This document shows positions 53,284 through 64,000 of a DNA stretch of 64,000 nt, one piece after another. Made by a program: the position numbers and the translations under genes. Within the stretch, counting starts at the first letter, position 1. Every line of letters begins with the position of its first letter. The DNA is from CAWGMT01 sp963823675 (GTDB lineage: Bacteria; Planctomycetota; Planctomycetia; Isosphaerales; Isosphaeraceae). Below the pieces are notes generated by a model. It saw only the letters and a list, made by a program, of their open reading frames with translations, was not told the origin of the DNA and searched no databases. The stretch covers positions 62,001-126,000 of the forward strand of contig CAWGMT010000011.1 of assembly GCA_963823675.1 (NCBI GenBank). The letters run 5' to 3'.

Positions 53284-56200
53284 ATGAACGACGGAATGTC
53301 CGACGCGAAGGCGATCTTTCTCGAAGCCCTGGACTGCAAGGGCGCCGACGAGCTCAGGCGCTTTCTCGACCAAGCATGCGGGACCGAGCCGGCCTTGCGT
53401 CCGCGTGTCGAGGAGCTGCTGCGGGCTCATCAGGATGCGGGCGCTTTCCTGGGCGGGGCCGAGCAGCAAGACGTGACACGAGACCAGCCTGGTGCGGAAC
53501 GTCCCGGGACGATCATCGGTCCCTACAAGCTGCTGGAACAGATCGGCGAGGGGGGCTTCGGCCTGGTGTTCATGGCCGAGCAGCAGCAGCCGGTCCGCCG
53601 CAAGGTGGCCCTGAAAATCCTCAAGCCGGGCATGGACACCCGGCAGGTGATCGCCCGCTTCGAGGCCGAGCGCCAGGCCCTGGCGCTCATGGACCATCCC
53701 AACATTGCCAGGGTGCTCGATGCCGGTGAGACTGGCTCGGGCCGCCCTCACTTCGTCATGGAGCTGGTCAAGGGCGTGCCGATCACCGACTACTGCGATC
53801 AGAACCGGCTGAGCACAAGGGAGCGGCTGGCGCTGTTTCCCACGTTTGCCATGCCGTGCAGCACGCGCACCACAAGGGCATCATTCACCGCGACTTGAAG
53901 CCTTCGAACGTCATGGTGACGCTGCACGACGGCGTGCCGGTCGTCAAGGTGATCGACTTCGGTGTCGCCAAGGCCCTGGGGCAGCAGCTCACGGACAAGA
54001 CGCTCTTTACCGGCTTCGCGCAGATGGTCGGCACGCCGATGTACATGAGCCCCGAGCAGGCCCAGTTGAGCGGACTGGACATCGACACGCGCAGCGACAT
54101 CTACTCGCTGGGCGTGCTGCTGTACGAGCTGCTCGCGGGGGTTACGCCGTTTGACGGGGAACGGATGCGCACGCTGGGCTACGACGAAATGAGGCGGATC
54201 ATCCGGGAAGAGGATCCGCCCAGCCCGAGCACCCGTCTGAGCACGCTGGGCCAGGGAGCCGTGACGGTCTCGGCCGAGCGGCAGAGCGATCCCAAGCGGC
54301 TCTGCCGGCTCTTGCGTGGCGAGCTCGACTGGATCGTGATGAAGGCGCTCGACAAGGACCGCAACCGCCGCTACGAGACGGCCAACGAGCTGGCGCGGGA
54401 CGTCGATCGCTACTTGAACGACGAGCCGGTTCTGGCCTGCCCGCCGTCGACCTGGTAGCGCTTCCGCAAGTTCACGCGGCGGCACAAGGCGGGGCTCTTG
54501 ATCACCGCGACGGCGGCCCTGGTGTTGCTGCTGGCCGGCGCCGGCGTGAGCTGGGCGCTCCAGGACCAGGCAGCGCGTCGCAGAGAGCTGTCGGGTCGCA
54601 GGTTCGAGACGGAACAAACCGTGAGCGCGGTGCTGACCAAGACGCAGCAATTGCGCCAGCAGGCTGCCGAGGCGCCGAGCATGACGAGCCAGGAGGCGGA
54701 CGCCGCCCTGGCGCTGTGGGGCCAGGCGGAGGCAGCGCTGGAACAGGCGGAGACCGCTTTGAGGACTGGAACGGCCGATGACCGTCTGCAAGAGCGGGTG
54801 CGGGACGAACGACGACAGACCGGAGAGCAACGGGCGCAGGCGCAGCGGAAGGCAAACCTGTTGCGCGACCTGGATGACGCACGCATGACGCAATCGAGCT
54901 GGATCGAAACCCATTGGGACTATGCCGGCGCGGCCGCGAAGTATGCCGCGGCGTGCGCGGCCTACGGTTTGGAGGTGACGCCGGGACGAACCGAAGAGCT
55001 GGCGCGGCGCATCCGCGCGGAACATCCCGCCATCCGCGAGGCCCTGATCGTGGCACTTGAGCATTGGGGGAACACCGCCCGTTGGGCGAAGAGATTGGAG
55101 TGGGCAAAGCTGCTGGAGGCCATCGCGGCCGCGGCGGATGACGATCCATGGCGGCGGCAATATCGCCTCGCGGCCGCGGGCAAGGACGCCACCGCGCTGC
55201 GGGCCTTGAGCGGCCAGGCACGGCGGCTGTCACTGCCAGCTTCCAGTCTCGAGCTGCTCGCCACGCATCTTCATCACCAAGGCGACCGCGACGAAGCGCT
55301 GGCCCTGCTGCGCTGGGCACGCGGCCGTCACCTGACGGATTTTTGGATCCATTTTATTCTGGGACTTGCCCTCTATGACGTCCAGGTTCAATCCCCCGTG
55401 ATCCTGGAAGAAACAATCGGCTGTTATCGAACAGCCTTGGCACTACGTCCGGCTGTCAGCATTGCCCACGTCAACCTCGGCATCGCACTGCAGGCCACGA
55501 ACCAGTTGGACGAGGCCATCGCCGAATACCGCAAGGCCATCGAACTCGATCCCAAGTTCGCATCGGCCCACGACAACCTCGGCAACGCACTGCGGGTCAA
55601 GAACCAGTTGGACGAGGCCATCGGCGAATACAGGAAGGCCATCGAACTCGACCCCAAGCTCGCAAATGCCCACAACAACCTCGGCAACGCACTGGGAGCC
55701 AAGGGCCAGTTGGACGAGGCGATCGGCGAATTCAGGAAGACCATCGAACTCGACCCCAAGCTCGTAATTGCCCACATCAGCCTCGGCCTCGCACTGGATG
55801 GCAAGAACCAATGGGACCCCGCCGCGGACGCATTCCGCGAGGCCATCGAACTCGACCCGAAGAGCGCATGGGCCCACGACGCTTTGGGCCACGCATTGCA
55901 GGCCAAGGGCCAGTTGGACGAAGCCATCGGCGAACACCGGAAGGCCATCGATATCGAGCCCAAGCGGCACAGTGCCCACGAGTATCTCGGCAACGCACTG
56001 CGAGCCAAGGGCCAGTTGGAAGAAGCCATCGGCGAACACAGAAAGGCCATCGAACTCGACCCCAAGTGCGCAGGTGCCCACAACGACCTCGGCTACGAAC
56101 TGCGAGCCACGGGCCGGTTGGAAGAGGCCATCGGCGAATACAAGAAAGCCATCGAACTCGACCCCAAGCTCGCGACGGCCCACTACAACCTCGGCACCGC

Positions 56201-57050
56201 ACTGCACTACAAGAACCAGTTGGACGCCGCCATCGCCGAATACCGCAAGGCCATCGAACTCGACCCCAAGTATGCGCTGGCCCACTTCGGCCTCGGCAAC
56301 GCACTGCAGGCCAAGAAACAGTTGGACGAAGCCATCGCCGAATACAAGAAGGCCATCGATCTTCAAGCGGATTACTACGCCGAGGCAAACTGTAACCTGG
56401 CCGGTATTCTTCAATCACAGGGCCAATTATCGGCTTCTCTCGATTTCTACAAACAAGGACACGCCTCAGGCAGTCAGCGCAAAGACTGGCGCTACCCGTC
56501 GGCCCAATGGGTCGCAAACGCCGAACGGCTGGTGCGGTTGGAAACCAAGCTCGCCGACGTTCTCGGAGGGAAAGCCACGGCCACCGACAACCGCGAACGC
56601 CTCGGCCTCGCGGAAGTGTGCCGGCTCAAGCGCCAGTACGTCGCCGCCACCCGGTTCTATGCCGACGCCTTCAGAGCCGACCCGAAACTGGCTGAGGACC
56701 TGAAAGCTGCGCATCGTTACGACACCGCCTGCTTCACCGCGATGGCCGCGGCCGGTCAAGGTACGGACGCCGACAAACTCGACGACCAGGAGCACCGCCG
56801 GCTGCGCCAGCAGTCGCTCGCCTGGCTGCGGGCCGACCTGGAGCAGTGGGCCAAACGACAAGGCGGCAAGCCAGAGGATCGGCAAGCCATGCAGGACACA
56901 CTCGAACACTGGCAGCGCGACACCGACCTTGCCGGTGTTCGTGACGCGGACGCGCTCCAAAAACTGACGGCCGACGAGCGGGACGCGTGGCGGAAACTGT
57001 GGGCCGATGTAGCGGAATTGCTGAGGAAGGCCGGAGACGTCAAGAGCTAG
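53284..57050 (+). pseudogene. Ser/Thr kinase-TPR (kinase B), frameshift and amber codon
   Basis: Close paralogue of kinase A over its whole length. Compared with A and C, one base is missing at about 53838 (TTTCCC for TTTACCC, just before the catalytic loop), and Tyr is replaced by a TAG stop at 54456-54458 (TGGTAG against TGGTAT). Downstream the frame is open to 57050 and includes the transmembrane helix and at least ten TPRs of the 34-residue type with its own divergence. The kinase domain cannot be translated as one protein. The independent ORF from 54498 could still give a membrane TPR protein. Sequencing error is possible for each change but less likely for both. Confidence 0.8.
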
Positions 57051-57169
57051 CACGCTGACGACAACCTGAACACGTCCACAAAACAAGTGGTGGGTGAGCC
57101 TCACCGCCAAACAGGAGTTTGACCGGATCGGCAAAGCCCTGGCGCTCGGTCTGCGCACGGGGGCATGTA

Positions 57170-57190
57170 GGACGGATTGCCAATCCGTCC
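57170..57190. repeat. Dispersed palindrome (TDWQSV type)
   Basis: GGACGGATT GCC AATCCGTCC, 50 bp before the ATG of the GloVer gene, preceded by GTA. Same unit as at 9521, 26551 and 26611. Confidence 0.8.
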
Positions 57191-57240
57191 CACAGCACTT
57201 GCATTCCATCGCAGACCGCATCGAAGAACGGAGCTCTACC

Positions 57241-60200
57241 ATGACGATTTCCTCTTGGCTTTCCTGGCCAATTTCGCATGGCCATGCCCTGCGCAGCCGA
57301 CGTCGCAATCCGGCGTCGCGCCCGAAAAAGGCCCGCCTCTTCCTGGAGCAGCTCGAGAGCCGCGTCACGCCGTCCTCTGGCCTCTCCACCCTGGCGTTTT
57401 TCACCGGCGCCAACGGGGCCAATCCGCAGGCGGGGCTGATCATGGACGGCAGCGGCAACCTCTACGGCACGACCGGAAGCGGAGGCGCGAATGGCGTTGG
57501 CTCCGTTTTCGAGGTCGCCAAGGGTAGCGGCACCGTCACCACGCTGGCGTCATTCGACGGCGCCAACGGCACCGAGCCACTTGCCAAGCTGATCATGGAC
57601 AGCAGTGGCAATCTCTATGGCACGACCATTGAAGGAGGCGTCAGCGGCTACGGCACCGTTTTCGAGGTCGCCAACGGCAGCAGCACGATCACCACGCTGG
57701 GTTCTTTCAACGGCGCTACCGGGTTATACCCGCGTGCGGGGCTGATCATGGACAGCAGCGGCAACCTGTATGGTACGACCTCTCAAGGACCCGCCTACGG
57801 AACCTCCCATGGTGGTTATGGCACCGTTTTCGAGGTCGCCAATGGCAGCCGCACGATCACCACACTGGCCCTCTTAAACGGCCCCGTCAGCGGCGAATAC
57901 CCGTATGCCGCCCTGACTATGGACAGCAGCGGCACCCTCTACGGTACGACCTATCAAGGAGGCGCCGGCGGCGACGGTGCCGTTTTCGAGCTCGCGAAGG
58001 GCAGCAACACGATCACCGCCCTGGCGTCATTCAACGGCACCAACGGCGAGTACTCGGAGGCCGCGCTCATCCTGGACAGCAGCGGCGACCTCTATGGTAC
58101 GACCTATCAAGGAGGCGCCAGTGGCGACGGCACCGTTTTCGAGGTCGCCAATGGCAGCGGCGCGATCACGACGCTGGCTTCCTTCAACGGCATCAACGGT
58201 GAATACCCGGACGCCGCTTTGATCATGGACAGCAGCGGCAACCTGTACGGCACAACGACCGACGGAGGCGACGGAGCCCCCTATCGTGATGGCACCGTTT
58301 TCGAGCTGGCCAAGGGCACCAGCACGATCACCACCCTGGTTTCATTCAACGGCAGCAACGGGGATCACCCAACTGGCGACCTGATCATGGACAGCAGCGG
58401 CAATCTCTATGGCACGACCGAAAATGGAGGCGCCAAGGAGGACGGCAGCGTTTTCGCGGTGTTAGCACACACGCCTGCGCTGAACTGGAGCTATCCCACT
58501 AATATCACCTACGGCCGGGCCCTGAGCAGCACTCAACTGGACGCCCATGCTACCGATTCCGTCACCGGGTTAGCGGTGGCCGGGACCTACGTGTACACGC
58601 CGGCGGCCGGGACGATTCTGGCTGCCGGCATCCAAACCTTGAGCGTCACCTTCACGCCGACGGACACGACCGATTACAGCCCCATCACCACGATTACGAC
58701 GCTCTCGGTGCTTCCGGCCATACCGGTGCTTACCTGGAACGCTCCCGCCCCCATCACCTACGGCGCGCCTCTGAGCGGCACGCAACTGGATGCCACCGCT
58801 GCAAATCCGAATACGGGATCTGCCGTGAGCGGAATCTTTGCCTATACGCCCGGGGCCGGGACGGTTGTCGTCCGCGGCAGCACCATCTTGAACGTGACCT
58901 TTACGCCCACAGACACGACCGATTCCACCACCACGGCCCAGGCGCACGTGACGCTGGTGGTCACCCCCTCCTACAGCGTTAGCGACCTGGCTTTCAACGG
59001 CAGCAACGGGGCCGACCCGATTGCAGGATTGATGATGGACAGCAGTGGCAATCTCTATGGCACAACCGAGCTTGGAGGCGCCGACGGCGACGGCACCGTT
59101 TTCGAGGTGGCCACGGGAAGTAGCACCTTCACCACCCTGGCGACGTTCAACGGCAACAACGGGAGTGATCCGACCGGGGGGCTGATCATGGACAGCAGCG
59201 GCAATCTCTATGGCACGACCGGAGGCGACGACAACGAGGGCACAGTTTTCGAGTTGGCCAAGGGAAGCGGCACGATCACCACCCTGGTTACCTTCAACGG
59301 CACCAACGGTGCGGGCCCAACAGACAGTCTGATCATGGACAGCAGCGGCAACCTGTACGGCACAACGGCTGGTGGGGGCGTCAACGACGGTACCGTTTTT
59401 GAGCTCGCCAAGGGTAGCCATACCATCACCACCCTGGCGTCATTCAACGGCGCTAACGGGGCAAATCCGTGGGCGGGGGTGCTCATGGACAGCAGCGGCA
59501 ATCTCTATGGCACGACCGAGATTGGAGGCGCCAACGACGACGGTACCGTTTTCGAGGTCGTCAAGGGAAGCGGCACGATCACCACCCTGGCCTCGTTCAA
59601 CGGCACCGAGGCGGGAGTCCCGTTCATCGACACCAACGGTGAAACCCCGCTCGGCGGCGTGGTCATGGACAGCAGCGGCAACCTTTACGGCACAACCTAC
59701 GGCGCCTTATACGGTGAGCCCGCCTCCGCCGGCACCGTTTTCGAGTTGGCCAAGGGAAGCGGCACGATCACCACCCTGGCCTCGTTCAATGGCGACGGCT
59801 ACTCGCCAGTGGGCGGGCTGCTCATGGACAGCAGCGGCAATCTCTATGGCACGACCGAGTTCTGGAGGCGCCAACGGCGACGGCACCGTTTTCGAGGTGG
59901 GCGCAGGCAGTGGCCTCATCACGACGATGGCGTCGTTCGGCGGCTCGAATGGGGACGATCCAATCGCCGGGCTGCTCATGGACAGCAGCGGCAATTTCTA
60001 CGGCACAACTGAGCAAGGAGGCGCCAACGGCGACGGCACCGTTTTCGAGCTGCCAGCCACTGCCCACCCCTCCCTCCAGATCAGCGGTTTTCCTTCCTCC
60101 ACCAGCGCCGGCAGCGCTCAGACATTCACAGTCACGATCCAGAATGCCGACGGCACCACAGACACCGGCTATTCCGGCACGGTCCACTTTACGAGCAGCG

Positions 60201-60970
60201 ACCCGCAAGCCGTGCTGCCCGCTAACTACACCTTCACCGCCGCCAACGCCGGCGTATACACCTTCGCAGCCACGCTCAAGACCGCGGGCACGCGATCCAT
60301 TACCGTTGCCGACACAGCAAATAGCTTCCTCACGGGGAGCGCCACAACCACTGTGACCGCGGCGGCCGCGAGCAGCTTGACCATCGCCGGCTTTCCGTCT
60401 CCCACAACCGCCGGCAGCGCCGGAAACCTAACTGTCACGGCGCTGGATGCGTATGGCAACATCGCGAGCGGCTACACCGGCACCGTCCAGTTTACGAGCA
60501 GCGACGCCAAGGCGGCGCTGCCGGCGAATTACACGTTCACCTCCGCCGACGCCGGCACGCATGTGTTCCCGGCCACTCTCGAGACCGCCGGCACCCAATC
60601 GATTACTGCCGCCGATACCGTGACCTCCGGCCTGAACATTACGCAAACAGGCATCACGGTCAATCCGGCGGCTGCCAGCGTGCTGGTCATCACAGGCCCA
60701 TCGAGTGTGACCGCCGGCGTTGCGTTCAGCGTCACGGTCACGGCGTATGACGCCTATGGAAACGTGGCCACCGGCTATACTGGCACGATGCACTTCAAGA
60801 GCACCGATAGCACCGCCAAGCTGCCCGCGAACTATACGTTCAAGGCCTCGGATAAGGGAACGCGTATCTTCAGCGGGTTAGTGCTGAAAAAGAAGGGTCA
60901 GCAATCGATCACGGCCACGGACACGCTCTTCAGCTCGATCACGGGCAGCCTGAGCGTAAGTGTTTCTTGA
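57241..60970 (+). CDS. GloVer-repeat surface protein with Ig-like repeats, frame break near 59862
   Basis: About 1242 residues when joined. The N-terminus has the planctomycete export signal LFLEQLESRVTPSSG near residue 35. Two long blocks of GloVer repeats (ASFNGTNGE, LIMDSSGNLYGTT, GGANGDGTVFEVA) are separated by two MBG/Ig-like domains (NITYGRALSSTQLDA). The C-terminus has three filamin/Ig-like units (ITGPSSVTAGVAFSVTVTAY). The frame open to 60012 and the one open to 60970 meet at TTEF-GGANGDGTVFEV with one extra base near 59862. GGAG 8 nt before the ATG at 57241. Probably a secreted adhesin or surface-layer component; beta-propeller-like. Confidence 0.82.
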
Positions 60971-60989
60971 ATTCCACATGAAACGAAAG

Positions 60990-61190
60990 CGGCCGGCAAG
61001 TCCGCGCCGCCCGGCAACAACCCGGTGAACCGGGAACGGGCTCGAAGCATCCAGCGAATCAGTCACAGTGGTCTCACCCAACGCTTGGGGCTCATAACGC
61101 GTCAAGCGCTCGGTAAGTCGGCGTTCAATGGCTCCCATTCGCTTGATAGTCTTCCGGTGTTCGTCGATGATGTCCCGTAACTCGCCAATA
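60990..61190 (-). pseudogene. Gene fragment cut at a duplication junction
   Basis: Minus-strand reading gives TIGELRDIIDEHRKTIKRMG and AIERRLTERLTRYEPQ, a helical segment, then non-conserved residues to about 60990. Its 5' side ends exactly at 61191, where sequence duplicated from the sigma-factor gene begins. I read it as the tail of a gene cut by the duplication. Confidence 0.35.
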
Positions 61191-61254
61191 GTCCTATGCT
61201 CGCGCCTGGCTTTATGCCCGTCTCAGTCAGGACGCCCGTTCAAACGCCGATTGA
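61191..61254 (+). pseudogene. 3' end of an ECF sigma factor gene (duplicated fragment)
   Basis: GTCCTATGCTCGCGCC through CGCCGATTGA matches the last 64 bases of the ECF sigma gene (49195-49258) with two differences. It sits in the same place relative to kinase C as the intact gene does relative to kinase A. A relic of the sigma-kinase unit. Confidence 0.8.
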
Positions 61255-61265
61255 AACTTTTCGTA

Positions 61266-61328
61266 TTTCTTTGGCGGGTTTCGCCGGAAACGGGGCATTG
61301 AGTAACGGAACATAATCGGGGACCATCC
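61266..61328 (+). promoter_or_regulatory. Conserved leader before kinase C
   Basis: Third copy of the shared leader, differing from the others at two or three bases (ACATAATCGG against ACATGATCGG). Confidence 0.45.
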
Positions 61329-64000
61329 ATGAACGACGGAAAGTCCGACGCGAAGGCGATCTTTCTCGAAGCCCTGGACTGCAAGGGCGCCGACGAGCTC
61401 GCACGCTTTCTCGACCAAGCATGCGGGACCGACCCGGCCTTGCGTCCGCGTGTCGAGGAGCTGCTGCGGGCTCATCAGGACGCGGGCGCTTTCCTGGGCG
61501 GGGCCGAGCAGGAAGACGCTACACGCGACCACCCCATTGTCGAGCGCCCCGGGACGATCATCGGTCCCTACAAGCTGCTGGAACAGATCGGCGAGGGGGG
61601 CTTCGGCCTGGTGTTCATGGCCGAGCAGCAGCAGCCGGTCCGCCGCAAGGTGGCCCTGAAAATCCTCAAGCCGGGCATGGACACCCGGCAGGTGATCGCC
61701 CGCTTCGAGGCCGAGCGCCAGGCGCTGGCGCTCATGGACCATCCCAACATCGCCCGGGTGCTCGATGCCGGTGAGACCGGCTCGGGCCGCCCTCACTTCG
61801 TCATGGAGCTGGTCCGCGGCGTGCCGATCACCGACTACTGCGATCAGAACCGCCTGACCACCCGAGAGCGGCTGGCGCTGTTCACCCACGTCTGCCATGC
61901 CGTGCAGCACGCGCACCACAAGGGCATCATTCACCGGGACTTGAAGCCCTCGAACGTCATGGTGACGCTGCACGACGGCGTGCCGGTCGTCAAGGTGATC
62001 GACTTCGGTGTCGCGAAGGCACTGGGGCAGCAGCTCACGGAGAAGACGCTCTTTACCGGCTTCGCGCAGATGATCGGCACGCCGCTGTACATGAGCCCCG
62101 AGCAGGCCCAGTTGAGCGGACTGGACATCGACACGCGCAGCGACATCTACTCGCTGGGCGTGCTCTTGTACGAGCTGCTCGCGGGGGTTACGCCGTTTGA
62201 CAGAGGACGGATGGGCACAGTGGGTTACGACGAGATGCGGCGGATCATCCGGGAAGAGGATCCGCCCAGCCCGAGCACCCGTCTGAGCACGCTGGGCCAG
62301 GCAGCGGTGACGGTCTCGGCCGAGCGGCAGAGCGATCCGATGCGGCTCTGCCGGCTCTTGCGTGGCGAGCTCGACTGGATCGTCATGAAGGCGCTCGACA
62401 AGGACCGCAACCGCCGCTACGAGACGGCCAACGAGCTGGCGCGGGACGTCGATCGCTACTTGCACGACGAGCCGGTTCTGGCCTGCCCGCCGTCGACCTG
62501 GTATCGCTTCGGCAAGTTCACGCGGCGGCACAAGGCGGGGCTGCGGATCACCGCGGCGGCGGCCCTGGTGTTGCTGCTGGCAGGCGCCGGCGTGAGCTGG
62601 GCGCTCCGGGACCAGGCAGCGCGTCGCAGAGAGCTCTCCGCTCGCAGGGCCGAGACGGAACAAACCGTGAGCGCGGTGCTGATCAAGACGCAGCAGTTGC
62701 GCCAGCAGGCTGCCGAGGCGCCGGGCGTGACGAGCCAGGAGGCGGACGCCGCCCTGGCGCTGTGGCGGCAGGCGGAAGCGTCGCTGGATCAGGCGGAGGC
62801 CGCGTTGAGGACCGGAACCGCCGACGCCCGCCTACAAGAGCGGGTGGAGGACGAATGGCGACTGACCGGACAGCAACGCGAGCAGGCGCAGCGGAGGGCA
62901 AACCTCTTGCGCGACCTGGATGAGGCTCGCATGGCGCGATCGAGCTGGATCGAAACCCATTTCGACTTTGCCGGCGCGGACACGAAGTATGCCGCGGCGT
63001 GCGCAGCCTACGGTCTGGAAGTGATGCCGGGACGAACCGAAGAGCTGGCGCGGCGCATCCGCGCGGAACAACCCGCCATCCGCGAGGCCCTGATCGTGGC
63101 ACTTGAGGATTGGGGGAACACCGCCCGTGGGGCGAAGAGATTGGAGTGGGCAAAGCTGGTGGAGGCCATCGCGGCCGCGGCGGATGATGATCCGTGGCGG
63201 CGGCAGTATCGCCTTGCGGCCACGGGCAAGGACGCCACCGCACTGCGGGCCTTGAGCGCTCAAGCACGGCGGCTGTCCCTGCCACCTTCCAGTCTCGAGC
63301 TGCTGGCCGAGCATCTTTATCTCCAAGGCGACCGCGACGAAGCGCTGGCCCTGCTGCGCTGGGCGCGCGGCCGTCACCTGACGGATTTTTGGATCCATTT
63401 TGCTCTGGGACGTGCCCTCTATGATGTCAAGGTTCAATCCCCCGTGATCCTGGAGGAAACAATCGGCTGTTATCGAACAGCCTTGGCACTACGACCGGCT
63501 GCCAGCGCTGCCCACGTCAACCTCGGCATCGCACTGAATGCCAAGAACCAGTTGGAAGAGGCCATCGGCGAAATCAAGAAGGCCATCGAACTCGACCCGA
63601 AGAACGTAAACGCCCACATGAACCTCGCCTACGCACTGAAGGCCAAGAACCAGTTGGACGAGGCCATCATTGCCTACCGCGATGCCGTTCGGCTCAGGCC
63701 CGACGACTTCGTCGCATTCACCACCCTCGTCAACTTACTGTTCGCCGCAAAAAAGTACGACGACGCGCTCGCGGTTTGTCGCGAGGTGATCCAGGCCAGG
63801 CCCAATTTTGCCCTGGCGTACCGCTTTCTCGGCGTGGCATCGAATCGGAGAGGGCGGCGGACCGAGGAAATCGCCGCGGGTCGGATCAAGGCGATCGCCG
63901 CATGGCGGGAAGCTGTCCGCTTGAATCCCCAAGACCGAGAGGTCTGGTATTGGTTGGGCGTCCAATTGAATGTCGCGGGCGAGTTCACCTCGTCGGTCGA
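61329..64000 (+). CDS. Ser/Thr kinase-TPR (kinase C), runs off the window
   Basis: At least 890 residues, uninterrupted so far. Same plan as kinase A: N-terminal IFLEALDCKGADELARFLDQ, kinase with IGEGGFGLVF, VALKIL, IIHRDLKPSNV, IDFGVAKA and GTPLYMSPEQA, transmembrane helix at about 402-424 (ALVLLLAGAGVSWALRD), linker, then TPRs from about residue 720. The last TPRs in view (FAAKKYDDALAVCREVIQAR) differ from those of A and B, so the sensor end has diverged. The 3' end lies outside the window. Preceded by the sigma-factor relic, so it may now be expressed independently. Confidence 0.93.
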   Translation, partial: MNDGKSDAKAIFLEALDCKGADELARFLDQACGTDPALRPRVEELLRAHQDAGAFLGGAEQEDATRDHPIVERPGTIIGPYKLLEQIGEGGFGLVFMAEQQQPVRRKVALKILKPGMDTRQVIARFEAERQALALMDHPNIARVLDAGETGSGRPHFVMELVRGVPITDYCDQNRLTTRERLALFTHVCHAVQHAHHKGIIHRDLKPSNVMVTLHDGVPVVKVIDFGVAKALGQQLTEKTLFTGFAQMIGTPLYMSPEQAQLSGLDIDTRSDIYSLGVLLYELLAGVTPFDRGRMGTVGYDEMRRIIREEDPPSPSTRLSTLGQAAVTVSAERQSDPMRLCRLLRGELDWIVMKALDKDRNRRYETANELARDVDRYLHDEPVLACPPSTWYRFGKFTRRHKAGLRITAAAALVLLLAGAGVSWALRDQAARRRELSARRAETEQTVSAVLIKTQQLRQQAAEAPGVTSQEADAALALWRQAEASLDQAEAALRTGTADARLQERVEDEWRLTGQQREQAQRRANLLRDLDEARMARSSWIETHFDFAGADTKYAAACAAYGLEVMPGRTEELARRIRAEQPAIREALIVALEDWGNTARGAKRLEWAKLVEAIAAAADDDPWRRQYRLAATGKDATALRALSAQARRLSLPPSSLELLAEHLYLQGDRDEALALLRWARGRHLTDFWIHFALGRALYDVKVQSPVILEETIGCYRTALALRPAASAAHVNLGIALNAKNQLEEAIGEIKKAIELDPKNVNAHMNLAYALKAKNQLDEAIIAYRDAVRLRPDDFVAFTTLVNLLFAAKKYDDALAVCREVIQARPNFALAYRFLGVASNRRGRRTEEIAAGRIKAIAAWREAVRLNPQDREVWYWLGVQLNVAGEFTSSV

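Overview
The window looks like chromosomal DNA of a planctomycete, most likely of the Isosphaeraceae type. This rests on high GC, large Ser/Thr kinases with C-terminal TPR arrays, several ECF sigma factors (some fused to other domains), a GloVer-repeat surface protein with the planctomycete N-terminal LEQLESRVTPS-type signal, the families DUF4058, DUF29 and DUF433, and the dispersed palindrome that reads as TDWQSV in one frame. All family names come from motif recognition by eye; no database was searched.

Layout. 0-5.5 kb: tail of a kinase with a membrane domain, a membrane protein, an ECF sigma factor with a putative zinc-binding anti-sigma partner, a DUF4058 gene, a MITE-like repeat and the remains of an HTH-nucleotidyltransferase/HEPN pair. 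5.5-12.6 kb (minus): a proton-pumping pyrophosphatase, then an operon read ExbB, ExbD, ExbD, OB-like membrane protein, VWA protein. 12.7-22.2 kb: a broken LRR-type N-terminus, a small conserved gene, heptamer/73-bp repeats, a Mur-ligase-like protein with a degenerate P-loop, a DUF433/DUF5615 toxin-antitoxin-like pair, a GT87 membrane glycosyltransferase, a second kinase, a small secreted protein and a Tat-exported cupin-like protein. 22.5-25.1 kb: a small basic protein, an SDR oxidoreductase, the second copy of the MITE-like repeat, DUF29, a RelE tail and a Phd antitoxin. 25.2-32.6 kb: a tandem duplication of a membrane-fused spermidine-synthase-like gene (first copy damaged and carrying two palindromic repeats) and an SGNH hydrolase. 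32.9-37.5 kb: a BlaI repressor and an unusual BlaR1-type protease fused to carboxypeptidase-regulatory-like domains and a TlpA-like thioredoxin, behind a promoter with two matching dyads. 37.6-44.4 kb: a region of truncated and fused genes (TIR, sulfatase, PPOX, aldo/keto reductase, two sigma-factor chimeras). 44.8-64 kb: a TPR-PDZ-CHAT protein, an ECF sigma factor, and three closely related kinase-TPR genes separated by a GloVer surface protein.

Functionally the window is dominated by signalling: ECF sigma factors, receptor-type kinases with TPR sensor tails, BlaI/BlaR1, CHAT and TIR proteins. At least ten genes are interrupted by single-base frame changes, usually in GC-rich tracts, while reading-frame composition stays coding-like on both sides. 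Some of these may be sequencing or assembly errors rather than real pseudogenes; entries state where each break lies.
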